Origin: Symsagittifera roscoffensis
Lineage: Eukaryota; Xenacoelomorpha; Acoela; Convolutidae
Length of the DNA stretch: 64,000 bases
Assembly (NCBI RefSeq): GCF_963678635.1
Contig: NC_087070.1
Location: 12,062,539-12,126,538 of the forward strand
Direction of reading: 5' to 3'
A program made the translations under genes and the position numbers. Below the pieces are notes generated by a model that was not told where the DNA came from, did not search any database, and saw only the letters and a program-made list of their open reading frames with translations. This document shows, piece by piece, positions 20,301 through 32,300 of the stretch. The stretch's first letter is position 1. Every line of letters begins with the position of its first letter.

Positions 20301-23300
20301 TGGGTTATCTTGAAAGGAAATTCGTGTGGATGTTTGGGGGTTTTGGGTAGTTGAAGATGGTGTTGGTTTATCTTGGGATGATGTCGGTGAAGACTGACTG
20401 AGTGATTGTTGGTTAGCAATTTTTGATGGTTTTTTATTTATTCTTTTAGTGGAAAAATTTATGTTTATTATAGTATTCTTCTAGAAAAAGAATTAGGAGG
20501 ATTGTTGCTAGGGCGAATGTGATGATTGCTTTCTTTATACATTTGCATATTGTCAAGATGAGGGATGATAGAAATGTTATAAAAATCACAAATAGTAAAA
20601 AAATATCTGTTCTACTAAAAATAGTTCGTATCATTTAGATAAGTTTTGTGAATCGTACCTGTGGATATAGTCAATAGCTTTTGAAAGCTGGAGGTATAGT
20701 TCAAATATGGAATAGAAAATTTAAAAAATATTGCAAAAAATGATTAAGATTATTACAAAAGATTCAAAGGTATCAAAAAGAAATATGATTAAAAGTTTAA
20801 ATATCGTTAAAAAGTTTATGAGAATGTTAAGAATTATGGTGACTGGTCGAGAGAAGAGCATTTAAGAAATGGCTTCTCGGTCGAATATTTTTTGGTGTTT
20901 GAGGCAATTTTCAAGTGTGGTCGAATTATTTATTGGTTTTTTGACAAGTGGGTTGAGTTTTGTGAAAAATTGTTGGGGGCGAATTTTATGGTGATCGGGA
21001 GGTCTTCTTTGTCTTTATTTTTATTTGTCAAGTGATCCGGGGTATTTTTGAGATTTTTATACTTTAGGCTAATTAAAATGGTCGTTCTTTTACTTTAGGC
21101 TAATTTAACATATTTATTTGGGGGGTATTTGAGATCGGATTTGGGGAAATATTGTTGATCTTTGGGTTATTAGATAAGGGAGGGTTATGATATTATGGTG
21201 ATATTTATTTTAGTTGTCAAGTTGGAGTGGTTTGCTTATTTTTGACCTGGAGGTCGTAAAGTTATAGTTATAGATATGCCTGGAGTTTAATATCTTTCGT
21301 CTAATTGGTTTGTGTTAAAGTTATAGGAGGTGACGGATTGAATGAATCTTATTGGCTAATTTTGAACTAGAATCGCTGCGTGTTTGTCAGCATGTTATTT
21401 TGAAAAATGAAAGTTTAAAATGTTTCAGAGGTGCAAAGATTATTGATTGTAAAATTAAAGTTGTTTTTGAAATTCAACTTTCTTTAATATTTTAGATTGT
21501 GGAATGAATGTTTTGTAGTTTTTGCGTGGTTGATTTCTAAGTCGTGATGACTCTCTAGGTTCTGATTTCTCTAATTGTTCTTGGGGTATAATTTTTTCTG
21601 TCATTTTTCTATTTTTTCTTTCTTTTTGATGTATATTTTGATCTAGCTTTTTTGTATTGTTTTTCGTTGTAGTTGATTTTTTATTTTGGCTTTCGAGGTG
21701 AATGTCATGTTGTTCTTTTGTTTCATTTTCCGTATGTGGGTTATTTTGAATAACTTTTAAACCTGTGAAAGAATATAATTGAGTTAGTTCGCGTAGTGCG
21801 TATTCTTTTGGGTAATAAGGTAATAGATTGTTTCGATGCTGAACAATTTCTTTTTGGTCTGAGTCGGTGATTTTATATGTTACGTCAGTGGGTTTGGCAA
21901 TTATTTGGTATGGTCCTTTACGAAGGGGTTGTAATTTTTTAGAAATTCCTTTTTGAGTGTTAAAATTGGGTATTAAAACAAATGTTCCAATTTTTAAATC
22001 GGAGGCTGGTGTAAAGCGTGAATTTATTTGTTCATTAATGTTTTGTCTTTGTAACAACTTTTTTGTTACTTTTTGGTAAATTTCATTGTGTTTTTTTATC
22101 TCTGTTTAAAATCCATTCGGTGTGTGTACCGGAGGCTAATTTAAGAATTTGTGGGTGATGAAAATGATCTTCATCGTGTGTATGTAAAGGTAAGTTATAA
22201 CAAATTGAGTCTTTATTCGGTTGACAATAACTTTGTGCATTTTTATGAGAGTTTGCTGTAAACATAATTGGTTTGCGTGGCTTTTGATTAAAAACCATTT
22301 CATATGGTGACATTCCTAGAGTTGTCGTGATTTGTGAATTATATGCTAAGGGAAATAGTTTTACATCTGCTGACCATTCGGTGTATCTTGTATCATTTCC
22401 ATTGATGATACATCTAAGATATTCTTGTAGAGAACGGTTCATACCTTCGACTAAGCCGTTTGTCCAAGGTGCGTGAGATGTACGTGGTTTGTGTTTGATG
22501 TTATATAAATGACATAGTGTGATGATTTCATTAATTATGAATTCTGTACCGTTGTCTGTAACTAAAATTTCTGGTAGTCCGAATTTGGCTATCCAGTGTT
22601 CATAGAGTGTTGTGTAAGCGTAATAAGCGTTACAATGTGGTACTGGGTTAAGTGCTACATAATATGTAAACGCGTCAACAATTACCATAATGTAGGAGTT
22701 TCCTTCGGATGAGGGTGAAATTGGTCCTTTTGTATCAAATGAAATACGGTGGTTAAAATACAAACTTTGTCCTTTAAAATCTTGTTTTTGTGCTATTTGT
22801 TTTTGATTTGGGTAAGGTTTATTTAGCTGACTTACTATACAACCATTGCATAGTACTTTTATCCAAATTGGTGCATTTGGAAAATAAAAGTTTTGTATGA
22901 AATTTGAATATGTTTTCTCTGATCCAGAGTGTCCTTTAATGTTTTGTGTATGTGAAATATTAAAAGCTATAAGAATCATACTTAGGGGGAGACAGGGAAC
23001 TGTAGATTCATTTAATTGGTATTCTAGAAGGTCTGTGTTTTCGTTAATTGTTGTATTATTGAATTTTCGAAAATATCGGAGGAGTGTTTTATTTCCTAAA
23101 ATAGTTGTATCTGCCTTGACGGGTTTAGTTTTATATTTGTGCCATGATTTTAGTTGTCTAATTACTGGGTCAAGATTTTGATATTGTTTCAAAGTATTAA
23201 TTGTAACTTTATCTGTTGGGGGGAGAAAAATGTTTGCAATTTCTAATTTAGATAAAGGAATTGTATCAAGTGGGTCATGGAGGTCAAATACTTGATTTAT

Positions 23301-26300
23301 TGTGTATTTTGAATAGTTTGTTTGTGGTCCTGATAAATTTATTTTATCAGTTAGATTTTCTTTTTCAATTAATGGAAAAAGGTCTTTTTTATGCGGGTGT
23401 TGTTTTACTCTTTTTTGTTGGGTGTTATTTTTTATCCATTGTGAATATGGAATTGGTTTGAAAGTTGATGTTCCAAGTAGATCAACTTCGTAGTGGTTAT
23501 TTTGGCAATCTAAATAAAGTGGGAAGTGTTGTAGATTGTTTATCTGTGATTGTTCAACGTCAGTTTTTACTGCATATTTGCATTCTAGTCGGGGTGATGT
23601 TTCGTTTTCTGCAAGGTAGAATTTTATATTTTTGGGTATTTCTACTGTAGTTTTACGTGTAAGTAATTCAGGTGGTGTATTATTTCGACTTAAAGTGTCT
23701 GGTAATGCAAGATTCTTTCCTGCTGTCCAAACTATATGTAAGTTTGGGAATTTCATTAGAATTAATTGAAATCTGTAAACTCGGTGATTTGGGTTGGATT
23801 TTTGTGTAAATAGAAAAATGATTGGTTTATGATCTGTGAATAGGACTGTTGGATGTTTTGATCCAAGTATCAGAAATTCATATTCTGTAAGTGTATAGAT
23901 TATGGCTGTACATTCTCTCATTAGAGTTGAGAGTCGTAGCTCTGCTTGAGTGAATAGTCGAGAATTTGCTGATATAAGGTTCATTTTGTTTGTATCATTG
24001 TGTGATTGTAATAATGCTGCGCCGATGCCAAAATTTGAAGCATCGCACATTGCATAGAATGGTTGATTTGGATCTGGAATTGTATTCGAAATTTGTTCAG
24101 TTAAGAGTTTTTTAATTTCTTCAAATCGTGTTTGATGTTCTGTGTTCCATTCAAAATTATTTTGTTGTCTAAGTATATTATAGAATGGTCTTAGGTATAA
24201 TTGCATTTTATAGACATATTTGCTTAAAAAATTTAACATTCCAAGGAATTCTTGGATTTTCTTTTTGTTTGTTGGTAGTTGGAGCTTTTGAATAGCATCA
24301 ATGCGTGATTTTAATGGAGTGATTGTTTTTCTTTCTATATTGTGTCCTAAGAATTTAACTCGTGTTAAAAAGAAGTGTGATTTATCGGGGGCGGCCTTCA
24401 GATTTTCGTTCTGAAGTATTTTGTGATAGTGTTCTAAAACATTGAACATTTCTTCTTTTGTCTGTGATTGCATAAAAACATCGTCTAAATAGGTGATTGC
24501 GTTTTTCTTGAGTATTAGTGGTCTAAAAATTTTGCTCATAAAAGCTGAAAATGCTGCTGGTCCTATGGATATTCCATAGAATAGGCGGTTGAATTCATAT
24601 TGTTGATTTCCAATAACAAATTGTGTTAAGCGTCGCGATTGTTCATCTAGTGGCATTTGATTATATGCACTATTCATATCTGCGTTTGTAAAGTATTTTC
24701 CGTTTATTTTTGTTGAAATAACTTGTATTGGTTCAATAGGCCAATTGCATTTTGATTCGTCTATTGGTGAATTAAGGTATCTAGCGTCTAGAACTATTTT
24801 TAATGATTCTCCTTTTGCTAGGATGATAACAGGGTTGATAAATGTGTTACCTTTTGGTTGTTCTTCTTTGTTTACCGGTTAGATAATATTGTATTGTTCT
24901 AAAATATCGAGTAATCTGTTTACTTTATCATGTAAGTGAATTGGTACTTTACTTGCTCTTTGTTTTTTGAAAACTGCGTCAGGTTTTAATGGGAGATGTA
25001 GTGATGAGCTGATTTTGCCAACATCAAATTTGGATGTTGCATAGACTGATGAATATTTTATTAGCTGTTTGGCTAATTTATCAAATTCGTCTTGTGTTAT
25101 TTGTGAATGTTGGAAGTTAAACATTGTTAAAAATTTCTGTTGATTCTCTGTATAGTTATTTATGTTGAATGTAGGTTTGAAATATGGGGTTTTTGTGAAA
25201 TAATCTGTATTTCTTTTTTCATTACTTATTATATTATTTATGGACAATTCTTCATTAAGAATTGTGGATTGAAAAATATCTAATAACTGGAGTATATTAT
25301 TTACGCGGTATGCTTTTTCGTGTACTGGTGATATCGTAGCGTTGGTTTCGCAATATCCTAAAAGTCCTAAAGGTAATGTTACTTGATAGGGTGTATTGTT
25401 GTATACATGTAGATAAATAATATCTGAATTCGAGTTTTTCAAATATTTTATGGATGAGATTGTGATTTTGAAAAACTTATGGATAGGTTTGAATTCAAAA
25501 TCTGACATATAGAGTTGTTGTTTATTTTGTTTCTTATCATATTGGTGAACTTGTTTTATTGAAAAATTATATATGTTTCCTGATAGTGGTTTCAGGTGTT
25601 TTCTTTGTTGGTTATATATTGGATAAAATTTTGAAAAGAATGGTGGTTGTTTGTTCAATCTTTGAAAAAATGTTAGGGATGTGTCTTTTGTTTTTGTGTA
25701 TTTATCTTTGATTAGTATTTTACTATTCAAAATGTTGATTGTTGGTATATATATTTAGAGATAAATGGTATTCCAATAATATTGTGTTTAATATCAGTGA
25801 TATGAAATATTTGTTTAAATGGTTTATTTAAAATTTTATTTTGCTCTATTGTTCTTGTGGGGAGAAGAAATAATTGGATTTTTCCATAGTTTACCAATGT
25901 TGATCCTTGTGCTGTTGCTAGTTTACTGGAGGTTTCAAGAGGCGTTAGTTTTGGGTGTAATGTTTTTATCTCATTCCATGTGGGAATGTTTATTATGTTT
26001 GATTCTGCTCCTGAATCAATTAAAAAATCAATTTCAAGATCTGGTGGTTGAAATTCTTTCTTTGTTTCTTGGACTTTCTAAAAGAAATGGTATTTTCCAA
26101 ATTTTTTCTTTGGGCTGTTCTTTTTGTATATTTTGATAGATGTGATTTGTATTCAAGCATTTTGTTTTATTATTTTCATTGGATTGATTTGTAGTGTTGA
26201 TTTCGTTAGTTTTTTGTGTCGTCGGTGTGGAATGGACGGGTTCAATATAATAATTGTGAAGGAGTTCTAATTGATTTTCATATATATGTGATGAAAAAGG

Positions 26301-29300
26301 TTGTTCATATATAATAGGTTCGTAGTCATTTTCGACTGCTATCATATTTATGGAAATAGTGTTTTCTGTATCACTTTCTGAATCTGATGATTCATAGTTT
26401 ATTTGATTTAGTTGTAGTTCGTTATTTCCTGTATCATCAATACCTGGGGGGTCTGATGTTGTTTCTGAATTTGATTGTACTTGATTAATATGTCTTTGAT
26501 GTTTAGGTGTACTACTTCTGTGGCGATTGTTAGAATTATTTTAATGGTTATTATTCCTGTGTGGTGATTGGGAATAATTTCTATAACGGTTATTATAACT
26601 TGAATGTCGATTTTGTGAATTATTTCGTGATCTGTTTTGATAATTATTGCTTGGTCTGTTATAGTTTGATCTTTTATATGAGTTATTCCTTGATCGATTG
26701 TTCGGGTAATTCTGGTTTCGGTTGTTTGAATAACTTCTATTTCGATTATTGGAGTAGTTTCTATTTCTATTGTATGATGAGTTTCGTGATTGATTGTTTG
26801 GATAGTAATTATTCCTTGATTGGGAATTAGATCTAGAAACAAATTGTGTTGTATTCGAATTTGATCTGGAGTAGTTATTTCGACTATTTGGTCTATTATA
26901 ATGATTTTGTGACGAATTTTGTGTATTTCTTCGTTCTGGTGATCTTCCTCTATAACTTGAGTTATATGGTGATTGATTTCTCGTGTAATTGGTATTGTTC
27001 GGAAGTGGTTTTCCTGAACTGTTATTGCTGTATACATTTTTGTTTGGTAGATTTTGATCTTTCTTCATGTATTGATAGAATGATTTATTTGGTTCTTTAT
27101 ATTTTTGAGGTTTGTTTTGGTTATCCTGTTGTTTTTGTCTACATTCAGAAATACTATGTCCGTATCGTCGGCAATAATTACACCATTTTTTGAAAGATGG
27201 TTTGCCTTTAAAGTTTGGGTGTTTTTCGTAAATATTGAGTATTTCAGTGATTTTTTCAACGAGGTCTGTATCTGATTCCTGTATATTATTAATATTTGTG
27301 GTATTTGTTTCAATTCGGTTAACATATTGTAATTTCAGATTTTCTGTTTCTTCAAGTTTCATTGTGATTTCCGCTTGCTCTAGTTTGTCTACTAGTTTTC
27401 GAAAATCTAAATCGGGCTCTCGAATTGAGGAGGGATGGGATGCTCTCTTTTTTATTGCTATTTTCCTTAATTGAGGTGTTAAGGTCATCATTAAGATTTC
27501 TGTCATTTTTGTGTTTTTATAGTCGTGTGTATTTAATGAATATGCTTTTCGAACTAGTGTTTCGATACGTACTGCTAATTGTTTGATGGTTTCATTTGGT
27601 AATCTGCGAATTTCATTACATAAAACTCTTTGTTGTTGTTTGTTTCTCTCGGAGTCAAACATTTTTGAAAATTCTTGTGTAAATCTTTTCCAATTTGATT
27701 TTATTTCTATAGGCAATACTGAAAACCATTTTTGGGCTGCGCCGTCTAAGGTTGTCTGTATCAACGCTGTGCGTCGATGTATCCAGTTTTGATGTAGTGG
27801 CGTATTAATTGGTTCAGGTCCTATATTTAAAATTAAATTTGCTGTTACTGCATTTAAATAATCTTCTACAGAATATTCAGGGTCTGTTCCTGTGAATACC
27901 ATTAATGGTTTGTTTGATGTTATTGATGATCCACCCATAAGGTATGGATTCATTGTCATTTGTAATGATTCTGCTGCATTTGGCATTTGTGAAAAATTTG
28001 AAAGTTGATTTTTTGTTATTTCGTGTTGTTGAAGGTAATATGGAAGTGGTATTTCATTTTGCATTTGTGTTGGTTGATACGAGTGTGTAATCATTGGGTT
28101 TTGTGGCTGAATTGGTTGAAAAGATTGTGTATTAATTGGGTTCTGCATTTGTATTGGTTGTTGATTTTGTGTATCTGTTGGGTTGGGAGAAAAAATTCTA
28201 TGATATGTATACGGTTTTTGCACTCCTTGTCCACGATATTCTTGAGTGTATGGTGCAAATATATCTGGTTGTAAATAATCATCATCAGAGGATAAATAAT
28301 CCGTTTGATGAGATGCTTGCTTTTTATTTTATTCTGTTGAAAGAGTGGGTAATTTTCACTACGATCCTGTGGAGGATGTGAATTAGTTTGAAAATTTACT
28401 GAATTGGTTGTTGCCATTTGGTTATCCCAATATCGAGATCTTATCTGATTATTATTATTATTTCGGGGGGGATAGTTTGTTTTTGATAAATGTGTGTAAT
28501 TATAATTGTGTTCCGCAAAATTGTTTCTTGTGAATGTTCTGCGTGTTTTTGACGGTATTGTCATGGGTCTATATGTTTGATAATCCATTTGTGAATATTT
28601 TGGAGCAACCGAAGGTTTAACGGTTGACTGTAAGGTTACCTGTGCTAGTGAAGTGTTTGTATTTCTTGGTGTTGTTAAATTTGGACGTATCGGTGAAATA
28701 CTTTGTTGTGTAGTTGTTGTTGTTTGTACAATTTCTTCATTTATGAAGTGTGATGGTGTCTGAATATCTTGCTGAGTGAGATTCCTAGTTCCATTAAGGT
28801 TTTCATTGTGTATGACGGTCGAGTTTAAGCTGTTATTTCGCGTATCCGGTAGAAATGTATTGTAGTTTAATGGTGTTGCATCAATGGATAATGGTATTAC
28901 TCTTACATAATCTCTTGTATAAGATATTGTATTTATTGCTTGACTTGAGATTGATTGTGGGAAGTTTATGAATGCGGGATGAGACCATTCGGGGTCCCAA
29001 ACATAGTCTGATTGTTCTGAAAAAGCAGTGTCGTCATTTGTATTTTGAGGTCTGAAATTTTTTCTTGCTTGTGAAATTAAATCTATATTATGTGTGAAAT
29101 AATCAATTATAAACCATGCCAAAATTTTTTGTAAGTCATGTTTTGTATGTTGTGAAACATCATCTTTAGTGAAATTTTCTTTAATTATATGTAGAAAAGT
29201 TGAAAATAGTGTGATTTCATGTCGTACCCTTATATGTTTAGATGTCTCTGTCGGTGAGACACTTGGGATTGGGATTTCGTTTTCTAATATTGAGATATAA

Positions 29301-32300
29301 CTATATATTATGGCAAAAACTTCATTAGTGAATATGGAGTTTGCTCTTTGTGAGTTATGATATTGAATGCTTTTTATGTATTCTGAGAATACTTTTGAAA
29401 ATTCTAAATCAAGGTCGTCTGTTTGAATTACATATTTGTGGTGATTCGGGTTTGGTGAGCTGAATTCTATGGTGTAGATTCCGTATTGTTGTGTCAAATT
29501 ACATATGTCTTTCAGATAGTGATCAATAATTTGTCTTTTTATTTTTACATCTGGGAACTCTGTTTTACATGGGCTAATTCCGGGTTCAAATAAATTTAGT
29601 AGTAAATTCTTGCAAAGTATATGCTGTCCTCTATCATTGGGTGCATCTACGAGGAAGGGGAAGATATCGTCATCATCTGGACTATCTTCACTTGGAGTGT
29701 GTGTTTGGCTCATTTTTTCGTTTAATGACTGTTAATAGGTAATTATCGATGTGTCTAATTGGTTGATTCCAGTTGTATAAGTGTACTGGTTTGTGTTTAT
29801 ATTGCTTTTTTATTCGTCTTTTTCCTCTTTTTGATGAATTTGAAGTTGTTTCTGAGTCGGAAAAATATAATTGATCGTGAATGGGGCAATTTTTATCTAT
29901 AGATTCTTTTAATTTATAAAGTTCGTCTAAATTGCTGGCTTCTGATTCTGAAAATGCGTTTCTATTTTTGGAAAATCTTTTTCGTGTTATTTGTCTTTGT
30001 TTGTTTATTATTTTCCTTTTTAGTGTTTGTCGTTTTGATCTAATATATCCAACTGTTTGTGTATGAGGTGTGATTACAAGGTCGTATTTTTTGTTATCTA
30101 TTTCACAGTTGTGTAAAACGATTGTTTGTTTGTTTCCTAGATTTTTAAATGACATAAGGTTTAGGATGACGGATGCAAAAAGTTGTTAGATGATTTCTAT
30201 TTTCTTAAATTGTTAGTCCTTACGATTTTTTGGTTAGCTTAACCTGGGTCTATTGTTCAGGGTTGGAGAGAAAAGTATATCGATTCCGAAGAATGATTTT
30301 TTACTTTCTCGTGGCTAGTATAAGCTAAGGTGTTAACTTACTTAATCTTACTTAGGGGTAATGATTGTGTTCAAGGGTTGGAGAATAGTAAATCGATCCA
30401 CAAGGTTCAGGTATAATTAGAACGCGAGTAGTTCGTTAGATACTATTTTAAACTTACTAAGTCTACGATTTATCCTGGGTCTGGTAAAAGGAGGGTTCAA
30501 GTGAAGGATGAATAACCGAAGTTCTTCACTGTTTATCCTAATTTGAATGATTAGTGTTGTTCAAAAGTTTCTATTAGTCTTGGGTTTTTTGAAAGGGTTG
30601 GATAGTGAATCGACGTTTGAGGTCGTTAGACACTAGCTAAGTGGGTGGGGAAGAACAAAATTGTTCTTTTTGATCCAAGGATATGCCTTGATGATCAAGT
30701 TTAAATTTAATTAAATAGAAAATGAATTAAGATCCAAGGATAAGCCTTGATGATCTGATTTTAAAATTAAGTGAATTTAAGTTTAAAATGGTTTAAATTT
30801 ATTTAAGAAAAGATTTAGTGTTTTAATGATATTAGTGAGCTTATGATTGCTGTTATGTTTTAGGTGATGAAGCTGGGACAACTGATGATTTTATGATTAC
30901 TAACAGTTTATTGTCATGCTACTAATTTTTATTTTGATTTTCAATAAATATTTTCCAAACATGTTTTTTATATAATACTGCAGAATTTTAGGAAAACGAT
31001 CTGAGATCTTTTTATCAATCGTTATTGTATATTAATAGTTTTGTTTAGCGCCTGCAATGATTATGAAGATTGACTTCAAGATTTTATGTTTGCGAATGAA
31101 AATCTAAATTCATTGCTAATAAAATTCTAAATATAAAAGTCTGTGTTGGCTTTTGCCGTACTATCATATAACTATTTGGTAAGTTTCTACTTTGTCGTAT
31201 GTCGTCTCTGGTTCGAGGTCTTCTTGCAATTCCGGGTAGTTCTGTTATCGTTCGGAATATTGGCTCTGATCTATTGAGTCGTAGAGACATTTCGATTAAA
31301 TTATCGTCGTATAACATTTTAAAAATGTTTTGTCTAAATTCTAATCTATTTTTGGTTAATTCTAAGCTATTAAGGTCTTGTTCGAGACTTATGGTCGCAC
31401 CAGATGAGTTATGACCGAAGTGGTTAACTCATAGAGTAATTTCGGATAGGGTACACCGTCTGCTCGTCACGCTATCTTATTTTCGGCCGGATAGATTCGT
31501 GCAACTTCTTAGTCTAATACCGATCCTAATCTTACTCTTATACTATCTAGTCTCAGGTTGTTTAACTAGTCTCTGCTAGGCTCAATAGATCTAGGGTATA
31601 CTGGTTTATTGCGGCTGCTGAAGTTCTCTTGGAGAGACAACTAATTTCTAAGTTAAATTCAAATCTCTCTGGTCCTGAAATTACAAGTAATTCCAGCACT
31701 TACAAATAAGTGGGTTGTTAGTTAGATGGATCATGATTGGTTAATATTAAATACTTTACAGTGGTAAAATATCTAATTTATCCAATCATAAAATGTAGTT
31801 AAGATCAGGTTCCATATTTACACTTGGATCAGATTAGTGTTTTATTACGAGCCTTCTTTTTTTCTAACCTAACTCGCAAATAAAAGTGTTCTCTAATATG
31901 GAAATTTTGTTGTAGCATTGGAAATTGCGTAGCATCTATTCTGTTTATTTTTGGCTAGAGTTTGGTGCCTAATAAGCTTCCGTGGCTGAGTTGTTAGTCT
32001 GTGAAACTCGTTGTTATTTGAACTTTTTTTTAACCTATGTTCAAACTCAGCCATACTAAGCAAGTAACCAAGATCTTTGCCGAAGCCCCACCCTCGAAGG
32101 TTATTTTTGTTCCTCCACCCAAAGTTGGCCCTTCATAACAAGTCTTCTACATAAATACCCGCTGTAAGCTCTCTCAATTCCGGTCCGGTTATAACCGGCT
32201 TTTAAACACCTACCTAGCTCCCTTTCCCCTTTATGCCCAACATGTTCCCTTGCACTCCTTACTAGTTGACACGTTTTCAACTCTCCCAAAACCCCCTCCC

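Larger units (their letters stand above)
15117..31814 (-). mobile_element. Element B: Gypsy-type LTR element inside CCT2 intron 3
   Basis: Two 410-bp LTRs in direct orientation (15,117-15,526 and 31,405-31,814) start TG and end CA. They differ at only about two positions and are flanked by the 4-bp duplication TATT (15,113-15,116 and 31,815-31,818), so the insertion is recent. The coding strand is opposite to CCT2. In element order: primer-binding site, a 1.2-kb leader, two ORFs ahead of gag, gag with a zinc knuckle, protease, RT, RNase H, integrase with a GPY-type tail, then small ORFs, an env-like start and a 602-residue ORF. The ends look whole. The coding part is interrupted by a few breaks, so this copy is probably a young but non-autonomous fossil. 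Confidence 0.95.

Noticed and set aside
26561-27193. Plus-strand frames opposite element B gag
   Set aside because: Antisense shadows of the Asn/Arg/Ser-rich Gag tail.
32101-32289. 62-codon minus-strand frame in CCT2 intron 3
   Set aside because: It lies in the C-rich segment after a SINE-like head; no motif or supporting exon structure is seen.
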